A stretch of DNA of 7,986 nt from Oscillospiraceae bacterium (GTDB taxonomy: Bacteria; Bacillota; Clostridia; Oscillospirales; Acutalibacteraceae): contig CADBPL010000307.1 of NCBI GenBank assembly GCA_902796535.1, positions 1 to 7,986 on the forward strand, written 5' to 3'. Position numbers and translations under genes: made by a program. The notes under the pieces were generated by a model. That model was not told where the DNA came from. It saw only the letters and a list, made by a program, of their open reading frames with translations, and searched no databases. Shown piece after piece: positions 1 through 5,095 of this stretch (positions are counted from its first letter, which is position 1; each line of letters starts with the position of its first letter).

Positions 1-701
1 TCGGGCGTTAAGTCAAGGGCAGGCTCCTGCTCAGCAGATGCGGCCTGTCGGGCGCGTTTGCGTCTGGCGTGAGGCTTGGGCTGCTTTTTATCCAGATATC
101 TCGGCCAATAAGCGGAAATAATGCTGCGCAGAACAGCGGCAAAAAAGCCGATGATCAAAAAGCCGCCGAAGGGCAGCAGCATACCGTGGAAATGGCCGCC
201 CTTCCAGAACACAAAGCCGGCGATCGAGCCGCTGCCGAGCACCTCGCGCACCAGACCGACCAGCAGCAGCACGGCCGCATAGCCCAGCGACGCGGTCAAC
301 CCGTCGCGCAAAGCGGAAAACGGCTTGATCTTAACGGCAAACCGCTCACAGCGAAGCACCACCAGCGAATTGACCGCCATGATCGGCAGATAAAGCCCGA
401 GCGAAGAAAACAGCTCCGGCTCATTTTTTTCAAGGAACATCATAAACGGCAAAACAAGCGCGCCGCCCAGCAGAATATAAAGCGCAATGCGCACCCAGCG
501 CGCGATGCGTCTCATGAACAGGGACGCGAGCAGTTCGCTGAGCGTGATGACCACCGCCGCCACGAGCGCGAGCAGGGCGGACCCTTTCAGCGAGGTGGCA
601 ATGGCAACCACAGGGCAAAGGCCGACCGCCTGCACCAGCACGGGGTTGAACAGCCCGGCATTGCGCAGCAGCATCCCGGGCGATTTGGAGCGGGTCGTCA
701 A
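1..701 (-). CDS. rnfE: Rnf/Nqr-type electron transport complex subunit E (RnfE/NqrD family), 3' end outside window
   Basis: Integral membrane subunit of the ferredoxin:NAD+ oxidoreductase (Rnf) family, which couples electron transfer to ion pumping. 233 residues are visible with no stop, so the C-terminus lies beyond the left edge. From the preferred TTG start, the family signatures are NPVLVQ (19-24), GLCP (27-30), the GLYLPIMAVN segment (about 102-111), DGL, and REVLGSG. About six hydrophobic spans alternate with short loops, ending in a basic tail rich in K and R. Cys29 matches the first Fe-S ligand of NqrD/RnfE. The position of the second ligand (normally in a V-x-N-C motif) is Ser112, with a Cys at 118 instead. 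GTG codons at 710 and 719 are in-frame alternative starts; TTG is preferred because a strong Shine-Dalgarno sits 6 nt upstream. It is the last visible gene of the rnfD-CAP-CAP-rnfE operon. Confidence 0.86.
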   Translation of the reverse strand, partial: MTTRSKSPGMLLRNAGLFNPVLVQAVGLCPVVAIATSLKGSALLALVAAVVITLSELLASLFMRRIARWVRIALYILLGGALVLPFMMFLEKNEPELFSSLGLYLPIMAVNSLVVLRCERFAVKIKPFSALRDGLTASLGYAAVLLLVGLVREVLGSGSIAGFVFWKGGHFHGMLLPFGGFLIIGFFAAVLRSIISAYWPRYLDKKQPKPHARRKRARQAASAEQEPALDLTP

Positions 702-707
702 GTTGTT

Positions 708-714
708 CACCTCT
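708..714 (-). promoter_or_regulatory. Shine-Dalgarno that decides the rnfE start
   Basis: On the minus strand AGAGGTG lies 6 nt before an in-frame TTG (701-699). The sequence itself contains an alternative GTG start (710-708), and another GTG lies at 719-717. The ideal spacing favours TTG; the GTGs have no comparable upstream site. Confidence 0.55.
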
Positions 715-725
715 TTCACGTTGGG

Positions 726-1325
726 TCAGGCAAAAAGCTGAGCCCAATAATAAATACCGTCGGCTTCGTTGTAATAGCACCCGATCGCGCAAAGCTCAAA
801 GGTTTCGCACAAAACGTTTTCACGGTGCGACGGGCTGTTCATCCAATCGGTCACGACCTCCCGCGCCGAAACCTGCCCCCATGCAATGTTCTCGCCGACA
901 AAAAAGCCGGGGTCAAGGGAAAAACAATCCTGCCCGTCGGGGCGGACGTGGGAAAAGCTCTGCGTGATCTCCACGGCGCGGATGCGCGCGCTGCTCAGCA
1001 GCCGGTTGGAAGGATTCAGCGGCCTGAGCCCGTGCTTGCGGCGCTCTTCATTCGTGTAGCGCAGCGCCTGCGCCTCAAACGCCGCGATGGGATCCGATGA
1101 TTTTTTGGTTTTTCTGACCTTGCGCGGCACCCTTTGAATGGGAGCTTCTGTTGTTTCCGGCTCGGTCGAGGGCGGCTGGGTCGCTTGCGTTGGCACGGAA
1201 GCGTCGGCAGTCGACGGCACGCTCACCGGCCGAAAAACGTGGTGCGACCGACCGATGCAAAGGATCAGCACGACGCATATACTGACAGAGAACAAGACGA
1301 ACAGGATGCGTTTCGGATTCTTCAT
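726..1325 (-). CDS. Secreted or membrane-anchored CAP/SCP-domain protein (YkwD-like), second copy
   Basis: 199 residues. Residues 7-25 are a hydrophobic N-terminal signal or anchor segment. A Pro/Thr-rich then basic linker follows (about 35-78), and a C-terminal CAP (SCP/PR-1-like) domain spans about 80-199. Domain marks are TNEERRKHGL (91-100), SHVRPDG with His126, GENIAWG with Glu145, and SPSHREN with His167, the residues that usually line the CAP cavity. Cysteines at 134, 173, 179 and 183 could form disulfides outside the cell. There is no good lipobox, so membrane anchoring or cleavage is uncertain. It is a tandem paralogue of the preceding gene (stop-to-start gap 30 nt) and lies about 24 nt before rnfE. 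Bacterial CAP proteins have varied or unknown roles, so no activity is assigned. Its position, where rnfG is normally found, is the odd point. Confidence 0.87.
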   Translation of the reverse strand: MKNPKRILFVLFSVSICVVLILCIGRSHHVFRPVSVPSTADASVPTQATQPPSTEPETTEAPIQRVPRKVRKTKKSSDPIAAFEAQALRYTNEERRKHGLRPLNPSNRLLSSARIRAVEITQSFSHVRPDGQDCFSLDPGFFVGENIAWGQVSAREVVTDWMNSPSHRENVLCETFELCAIGCYYNEADGIYYWAQLFA

Positions 1326-1355
1326 GTCTTGCTTGTTCCCCTCTTGTCGAACGGG

Positions 1356-2207
1356 TCAGGCAAAAAGCTGGACCCAGTAGTAAGTGTTGGTTGATTTATC
1401 ATAATAACAGGCGACCGCGCCGAGCGTAAACCGTTCACGCAGAATGTTTTCCCGGTGGCCCTGGCTGTTCATCCAGCTGTTCATCACCTGCTGCGGCGAG
1501 GTCTGACCGTAGGCGATGTTTTCGCCCCGGATCAGATCGGGATTTACGGAAAAACAATCCTGCCCGTTCGGGCGGGTATGGGAAAACTTTTGTTTGATTT
1601 CTTTGGCGCGGATCGCCGCGCAGCGCTGTAATTCATCGGAAGCGCTCAGCGGCGCAATACCGGCTTCCCTGCGCTCCTGATTCATCAGGCGGAACACCTC
1701 GGCCTCATATGCGGCCGTGGACACTGTGGTCCGTTCGGTCGGCCTTGCCGTAGTGGTCGGCCTTGCCGTAGTAGTCGGCTTTGCGGTGGTAGTCGGCTTT
1801 GCCGTAGTGGTCGGCTTTGCGGTGGTGGTCGGCTTCGCGGTGGTGGTCGGCTTTGCGGTGGTAGTCGGCTTCGCGGTGGTAGTCGGCTTTGCCGTGGTAG
1901 TCGGCTTCGCGGTGGTAGTCGGCTTCGCCGTGGTAGTCGGCTTTGCGGTGGTAGTCGGCTTCACGGTGGTAGTCGGCTTTGCGGTGGTAGTCGGCTTCGC
2001 GGTGGTAGTCGGCTTTTTAGTAGTCGGCTTTGCCGTTGTCGACGGTTTTTGGGTGGTCGGCGCAGTCAACGGCTGCGTTGCCGAAACGGTCGCGGTCGGT
2101 TCACCCGCAGGCTGCGGCAAATCATCCGTCCGGACGGTGCAGGAAACGAGCGCGGCGCATAAACTGATAGAGAAAAGAACGGAAAGAACGCGGTCAGGCA
2201 TTTTCAT
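1356..2207 (-). CDS. CAP/SCP-domain lipoprotein with long KPTTTA repeat linker, first copy
   Basis: 283 residues from the ATG chosen because its MKMPDR start aligns with MKNPKR of the downstream paralogue; a TTG six codons earlier has no usable ribosome site. Residues 1-22 form a lipoprotein signal ending in the lipobox ALVSC, with Cys23 as the predicted lipid anchor. Then comes a Thr/Pro/Lys linker of about 110 residues, made mostly of KPTTTA hexapeptides, and a CAP domain at 165-283 containing MNQERREAGI, SHTRPNG (His210), GENIAYG (Glu229) and GHRENIL (His251). Cysteines are at 196, 218 and 267. The linker resembles wall-spanning or O-glycosylated spacers and would hold the domain away from the membrane (inference). 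The start overlaps the end of rnfD by 14 nt, suggesting translational coupling. The biochemical role is unknown. Confidence 0.88.
   Translation of the reverse strand: MKMPDRVLSVLFSISLCAALVSCTVRTDDLPQPAGEPTATVSATQPLTAPTTQKPSTTAKPTTKKPTTTAKPTTTAKPTTTVKPTTTAKPTTTAKPTTTAKPTTTAKPTTTAKPTTTAKPTTTAKPTTTAKPTTTAKPTTTAKPTTTARPTTTARPTERTTVSTAAYEAEVFRLMNQERREAGIAPLSASDELQRCAAIRAKEIKQKFSHTRPNGQDCFSVNPDLIRGENIAYGQTSPQQVMNSWMNSQGHRENILRERFTLGAVACYYDKSTNTYYWVQLFA
1741..2043 (-). repeat. In-gene minisatellite, 15 tandem 18-bp units plus degenerate flank
   Basis: Fifteen head-to-tail 18-bp units (1741-2010) encode (K/R)PTTT(A/V) on the minus strand. A 15-bp unit (2011-2025) and one more diverged unit (2026-2043) follow. 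Units differ mainly at synonymous positions (ttt/ttc, gcg/gcc, gtagtc/gtggtc); one carries Val and the two nearest the CAP domain carry Arg. The unit length is a multiple of three, so copy-number change would lengthen or shorten the linker without a frameshift. Confidence 0.95.
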
Positions 2208-3156
2208 GATGCTTTGTTTCCTCAATCTCCTTTGTCTCGTTACGGGCTCTTTTTTTGCTTGCAGCGGTCAGCCACTGTTCCACAACAGGGCGAACGGCCT
2301 GCGTGAGCAGCACGGCAAAGCAGGCGCTCTCTTCAAACGCGCCGAAGCGGCGCATGAGCAAGCAAAGCGCGCCGCCGAAAAAGCCCAGAAGAAGCTGAAG
2401 CAGCGGTTTTTCGGATTGGGCGCCGGGTTCGGTGATAAGGAACAGCGCGGCAAACAGCATCGTGCCGGCGCAAAGCTCCATCACAACCGACGGCAGCAAG
2501 CTGGCAACCCGGGGCAAACAAAGCGCCACGAGCGCGCCGCCGGTGAGAAAACCGGCCACGCTGATGAACAGCCGGGTGCGCCGGATGAGCATATAGATGG
2601 CGCTGCCGAGCAGCACAAGGATGCAGCTGGCGCCCATCGGCCCGGGGAAGTTGCCCGTGAGCATATCAATGGCGCGCACGGAGCTGAGGCTGAGCGAGGT
2701 GTTCTGCGCCAGCATGGCCGCCAGCGAAACGCCGGTGCCGCTCAGGGCGGGCGAAACCTTCGGATAGGCGAAAACAAGCTGCGGGAAGCAAACGGTCAGG
2801 AACGCCATGCCGGCGGCCGCCGGCGAAAAAGGCAGCCGTTCCACCCGGCCAAAGGGCAGCTTGGCGGCAACAATGGCAAACGCGCTGCCGCAAACTGGCA
2901 GCCACCACGGCGCGGAGGCCGGCAGCATGAGCGCGATCATCAGCCCGGTTCCCACGGCGCTGAGGTTGCCGACGGATATTTTCATTTTGAGAAGGATAGA
3001 GCCGAACAGCTCGCACACCACAGCGCTGAGCACTGAAACGGCCAGCAGCTTCAACGCCTGCACGCCGTAATAATACCACGCGCTCACACAAGGCAGCGCC
3101 AGCATGGCCAGCATATCCAGCCACAACAGCCGCGTTTGTTTTTCGGGTGATTTCAA
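2194..3156 (-). CDS. rnfD: Rnf/Nqr-type electron transport complex subunit D (RnfD/NqrB family)
   Basis: 320 residues, the normal size for RnfD, and a polytopic membrane protein. Family-matching segments include APWWLP (82-87), LPFSPAAAGMAF (108-119), GNFPGPMGASCILVLLGS (168-185), the AGTMLFAALFLITEP stretch (230-244) and FGAFEESACFAVLLTQ (271-286). In canonical RnfD/NqrB an S(T)GAT-type motif carries a covalent FMN on Thr. Here the matching region reads SGTGVSLAA (139-147), so the standard Thr is absent or shifted. The C-terminus is a charged tail rich in K and E. Translation starts at TTG with AAAGGAG 9 nt upstream. It is the first gene of its operon, behind a promoter shared back-to-back with mecA; rnfC is not adjacent. 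Family membership is confident; retention of redox function is not. Confidence 0.88.
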   Translation of the reverse strand: MKSPEKQTRLLWLDMLAMLALPCVSAWYYYGVQALKLLAVSVLSAVVCELFGSILLKMKISVGNLSAVGTGLMIALMLPASAPWWLPVCGSAFAIVAAKLPFGRVERLPFSPAAAGMAFLTVCFPQLVFAYPKVSPALSGTGVSLAAMLAQNTSLSLSSVRAIDMLTGNFPGPMGASCILVLLGSAIYMLIRRTRLFISVAGFLTGGALVALCLPRVASLLPSVVMELCAGTMLFAALFLITEPGAQSEKPLLQLLLGFFGGALCLLMRRFGAFEESACFAVLLTQAVRPVVEQWLTAASKKRARNETKEIEETKHHENA

Positions 3157-3204
3157 AGGTGCTCTCTCCTTTCGGGATGGGCTGCCAATATTTTAGCCTT
3201 GCTT

Positions 3205-3234
3205 TTCACGGTCAAACCTCATTAGAATTATACT
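3205..3234 (+). promoter_or_regulatory. mecA: Predicted sigma-A promoter for mecA
   Basis: TTCACG (3205-3210), an 18-bp spacer and TATACT (3229-3234). The -35 is weak (four of six consensus bases). Its -10 lies in the nearly palindromic TATACTATA that also serves the opposite strand. Confidence 0.5.
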
Positions 3235-3260
3235 ATACATCTTTTTTGTTAGGGGGTCAA
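3232..3260 (-). promoter_or_regulatory. Predicted sigma-A promoter for the rnfD operon
   Basis: On the minus strand TTGACC (3260-3255), a 17-bp spacer and TATAGT (3237-3232). The -35 overlaps the mecA translation-initiation region, and the -10 overlaps the divergent mecA -10 box. Confidence 0.65.
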
Positions 3261-3265
3261 CCCAC

Positions 3266-3829
3266 ATGCGGGTAGAAGAACTGACAACAGAAGCGCTCCT
3301 GGTGGAATTATCGGGCGATGACATGAAAGACCTGAACATTACTTACGATCAGATGGACTACGCCGACGTGGAGACAAGGCGCGTGATCTGGACGGTACTT
3401 TCACGCGCGAACCACGCCCTTGGGCGCAGCTTTGACGCGTCCGGCCGGCTGACGGTGGAAGCCATGCGCCGCGGCGCAGACGGCTGCGTGCTGCTCTTCA
3501 CGCGGGAAACGCTGCCGCCGCACGCCAGGCGCTGTTATTTGCGGCGCAGCAGCGGGTTCCTGACCGTGCAGTTCGCTTCGCTCGACGCGGTCTATGCCTG
3601 CGCCGAAGCGCTGGCGTTTGCCGGCGTCAAAACCGAAAGCCGCCTCTACCGCCGTCAAAACAAGTACCGTTTGCTGGTTCGGCAAAAAGCAGGCGCCAAT
3701 CGGCTGCGGCCGTGCCTGAACGAATTCGGCGTTATCGTCGGCGAAAGCGAGGCCGCTGCGCTGCACACCGCCGAACATTGGGAGCGCCTGATCGAAAACA
3801 ACGCGCTGGAAGCGCTGCTGCAAAAATAG
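3266..3829 (+). CDS. mecA: MecA-family adaptor protein for ClpC (short form)
   Basis: 187 residues. The N-terminal part (1-80) follows the MecA substrate-binding pattern: MRVEELTTEALLVELSGDDM, an LNITYDQMDY segment, ETRRVIW and a GGC-like GADGCVLLFTR. The C-terminal part (about 90-187) matches the ClpC-binding domain with FASLDAVYACAEAL, SRLYRRQNKYRLLV and an E-F-G near 153-155. MecA adaptors deliver substrates to the ClpC-ClpP protease and activate ClpC in the cytoplasm. Bacillus MecA is about 218 residues with a flexible acidic linker between domains; here that linker is nearly absent (about ten residues). ATG start with an AGGGGG ribosome site 9 nt upstream. It is divergent from rnfD and apparently monocistronic, with no clear intrinsic terminator visible behind it. 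A paralogous MecA-like regulator without ClpC function is possible. Confidence 0.82.
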   Translation: MRVEELTTEALLVELSGDDMKDLNITYDQMDYADVETRRVIWTVLSRANHALGRSFDASGRLTVEAMRRGADGCVLLFTRETLPPHARRCYLRRSSGFLTVQFASLDAVYACAEALAFAGVKTESRLYRRQNKYRLLVRQKAGANRLRPCLNEFGVIVGESEAAALHTAEHWERLIENNALEALLQK

Positions 3830-3968
3830 AGCGCAACGTGCAATCATTTACAATTTTACCCTTTTTTGCGGGGAAATACAAGCGTTTTGCTCAAAAACCG
3901 TTAAAGTGAACAAAAACAAAAAAACTGTTTTGTAAAACGCCGCCGTTCCTCCCTGTGCAGTGATAATT

Positions 3969-3996
3969 GTAAATAATTTATAAATATTTTATTTAC
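3969..3996. repeat. AT-rich dyad upstream of the ydbC-like gene
   Basis: GTAAATAA (3969-3976) and TTATTTAC (3989-3996) form a perfect 8-bp inverted repeat around a 12-bp AT-only centre, itself containing ATTTATAAAT. It ends just before the -35 box. It could be an operator or an UP-type element. The rest of 3830-3968 is A/T-rich non-coding sequence in which I see nothing else definite. Confidence 0.5.
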
Positions 3997-3999
3997 TTA

Positions 4000-4026
4000 T
4001 TGATATTTAAGGACTTTTCTTATAAT
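4000..4026 (+). promoter_or_regulatory. Predicted promoter of the ydbC-like gene
   Basis: TTGATA (4000-4005) and TATAAT (4021-4026) with a short 15-bp spacer; TAATAT two bases later would give 17 bp. The gene starts about 50 nt downstream. Confidence 0.5.
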
Positions 4027-4078
4027 ATATAGGTGACTTGTTATACCCGTTTATAAAATCAGAGAAAGGAGCGACATC

Positions 4079-4297
4079 ATGCCTGAATTTACTTACGAAA
4101 TCGTAGAAACGCTCGGTGTTCTTTCCGAAACCGCCAAGGGCTGGACGAAAGAGCTTAACCTCATTAGCTGGAATGGCCGTGAACCCAAGCTCGACATCCG
4201 TGAATGGGCTCCCGATCATGAAAAAATGGGGAAGGGCGTAACCCTGACCGAGGACGAGGCCAAAAAAATCAGCGAGCTGCTGGCCAAGCGCTATTGA
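4079..4297 (+). CDS. ydbC: YdbC-like PC4/Sub1-family nucleic-acid-binding protein
   Basis: 72 residues, full length for the bacterial YdbC branch of the PC4 (transcriptional coactivator p15) family. Recognisable stretches are FTYEIVETLGVLSETAKGW (4-22), KELNLISWNGREPKLDIREW (24-43), and PDHEKMGKGVTLTEDEAKKI (45-64). The Lactococcus YdbC member is known to bind single-stranded DNA as a dimer through a curved beta-sheet; by homology this one should be a cytoplasmic single-stranded DNA/RNA binder, with its cellular role open. GAAAGGAG lies 7 nt before the ATG, a near-optimal site, and a strong terminator follows 20 nt after the stop. It therefore appears to be a single-gene, well-expressed unit not connected to its neighbours. 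Confidence 0.86.
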   Translation: MPEFTYEIVETLGVLSETAKGWTKELNLISWNGREPKLDIREWAPDHEKMGKGVTLTEDEAKKISELLAKRY

Positions 4298-4317
4298 TCA
4301 AAACAACTGCAAAAAAT

Positions 4318-4357
4318 AACTGCCGTGTGAGGAATTGATCTGACACGGCAGTTTTTT
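4318..4357 (+). terminator. Intrinsic terminator of the ydbC-like gene
   Basis: ACTGCCGTGT (4319-4328) pairs perfectly with ACACGGCAGT (4343-4352) around a 14-nt loop, followed by a run of six T (4352-4357). Confidence 0.93.
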
Positions 4358-4439
4358 GTTCCCTGCGCAAGGGCGGCGTGAAATTAAACTAAACCTCTTA
4401 ACTCTTAATTCTGACCTCTGACTTAATTCTGCCCTTGCC

Positions 4440-4645
4440 TTTTGCCCTCTCCGTCACCGCCTTTGGCGGCGCCACCTCTCCCAAAGGGCGAGGCAAGAAT
4501 TGTGCCATTTGAACGTAAGTAAAATGAGTACTCTTGGCTCTCCCGATGGAGTGCTGGTGTCCGGTGGACACCTCTGCCGCAGGCAGAAGCACCGACCGAG
4601 CCGGCAGGCGAAACGAGCTGTCACGAAGTGACTGAGAGGGCAAAA
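4440..4645. repeat. MITE/REP-like palindromic element, copy A
   Basis: About 206 bp bounded by 17-bp terminal inverted repeats, 4440-4456 (TTTTGCCCTCTCCGTCA) and 4629-4645, with one mismatch. It shares a core with copy B: GAGGCAAGAA, TGTGCCATTTGA, CGTAAGTAAAATGAGTACTC and TTGGCTCTCCC, then GAGCTGTCACGAAGTGAC and TGAGAGGGCA. No target duplication is evident. It carries an extra structured insert between the CTCTCCC and GAGCTGTCA boxes. It encodes nothing recognisable, so if mobile it would need a transposase in trans. Confidence 0.7.
4551..4592. repeat. 42-nt perfect three-way-junction palindrome inside copy A
   Basis: GTGCT (4551-4555) pairs with AGCAC (4588-4592). Between them sit two back-to-back hairpins: GGTGTCC-GGT-GGACACC (4556-4572) and TCTGCC-GCA-GGCAGA (4573-4587). 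Every base outside the two 3-nt loops is paired and no base is unpaired at the junction. Copy B has a simple GCTCTCCC-TCT-GGGAGAGC hairpin at this place. Confidence 0.8.
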
Positions 4646-4677
4646 AGACGATTGTCACGAAGTGACTGCCGCCGTAG

Positions 4678-4699
4678 GGAACGCCGCCCTCGGCGTTCC
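4678..4699. repeat. Perfect 9-bp hairpin
   Basis: GGAACGCCG, loop CCCT, CGGCGTTCC. It is a diverged relative of the hairpin at 4728-4749 (CG versus TG variant), so both belong to one small repeat family. Immediately before it (4654-4666) lies a third copy of the GTCAC-GAA-GTGAC hairpin. Confidence 0.75.
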
Positions 4700-4727
4700 G
4701 CAACCCAAATGCGCGGCAAAGTGCAAT

Positions 4728-4806
4728 GGAACGCTGAGGGCAGCGTTCCCTACAGGGCAGCGTTCCCTACAGGGCAGCGTTCCCTACAGGGCAGCGTTCC
4801 CTGCAA
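4728..4806. repeat. Hairpin followed by four 17-bp tandem repeats
   Basis: GGAACGCTG-AGGG-CAGCGTTCC (4728-4749) is a perfect hairpin whose right arm lies in the first of four head-to-tail units of GGCAGCGTTCCCTACAG, at 4739, 4756, 4773 and 4790. The last unit ends in TGCAA instead of TACAG. Units 1-3 are identical, indicating recent expansion. Confidence 0.88.
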
Positions 4807-4811
4807 TTTTC

Positions 4812-4952
4812 TTTGCGACCCCTCCGGCTTCGCTTTGCTCAGCCACCTCCCCTTGCAGGAGAGGCAAGAAGTGTGCCATTTGATCGTAAGTAAAATGAGT
4901 ACTCTTGGCTCTCCCTCTGGGAGAGCTGTCACAAAGTGACTGAGAGGGCAAA
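4812..4952. repeat. MITE/REP-like palindromic element, copy B
   Basis: Second, diverged copy in the same orientation as copy A, sharing GAGGCAAGAA, TGTGCCATTTGA, CGTAAGTAAAATGAGTACTC and the right terminus TGACTGAGAGGGCAAA. Internal hairpins are GCTCTCCC-TCT-GGGAGAGC (4908-4926) and GTCAC-AAA-GTGAC (4928-4940). The left end is degenerate and its exact limit is uncertain. Confidence 0.65.
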
Positions 4953-5060
4953 TCAGGTTGTCATCTGACCTCGCGGCCGTCGACCCTACCATTCGCTCTG
5001 CATTGAGAGGGTTCAGCTTTCCGTTGCGATCCGGCAGCGTGTTTTTTTTATTTTCGCGTG

Positions 5061-5089
5061 TTGCAATTTTTCCCTCAATGTGCTATGAT
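5061..5089 (+). promoter_or_regulatory. Promoter of the surface-hydrolase gene, extended -10
   Basis: TTGCAA (5061-5066), a 17-bp spacer and TATGAT (5084-5089), with TG one base ahead of the -10 (5081-5082). Transcription would begin near 5096, leaving a leader of about 180 nt. Confidence 0.7.
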
Positions 5090-5095
5090 GAAACT

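Larger units (their letters stand above)
4358..5060. other. Gene-free stretch filled with palindromic repeats
   Basis: No open frame here has a ribosome site or a protein-like sequence; the frames that exist read straight through repeats. 4380-4439 is simple A/T/C-rich spacer with CTTAATTCTG twice (4404, 4422). 4440-4952 is a mosaic of repeat elements listed separately. In 4953-5060 I see nothing definite except the beginning of the downstream promoter region. Confidence 0.8.

Noticed and set aside
430..792. Minus-strand frame of 120 codons overlapping rnfE
   Set aside because: Arg/Cys-rich out-of-frame shadow; the RnfE frame carries the conserved motifs.
69..1100. Long plus-strand open frame of 343 codons over rnfE and CAP2
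   Set aside because: Highly basic, Gln/His/Arg-rich sequence with no family pattern; it is the opposite strand of rnfE and the CAP2 gene, both clearly recognisable.
1741..2010. Possible CRISPR array
   Set aside because: The 18-bp units are directly contiguous with no spacers and encode a protein linker in frame.
1717..3036. Plus-strand open frame of 439 codons with a VVVGFA repeat
   Set aside because: The repeat is just the reverse complement of the KPTTTA minisatellite, and the rest is antisense to rnfD; no ribosome site.
4628..4939. Small plus-strand open frames across the repeat block
   Set aside because: They read through palindromic and tandem repeats, lack ribosome sites and give low-complexity peptides.
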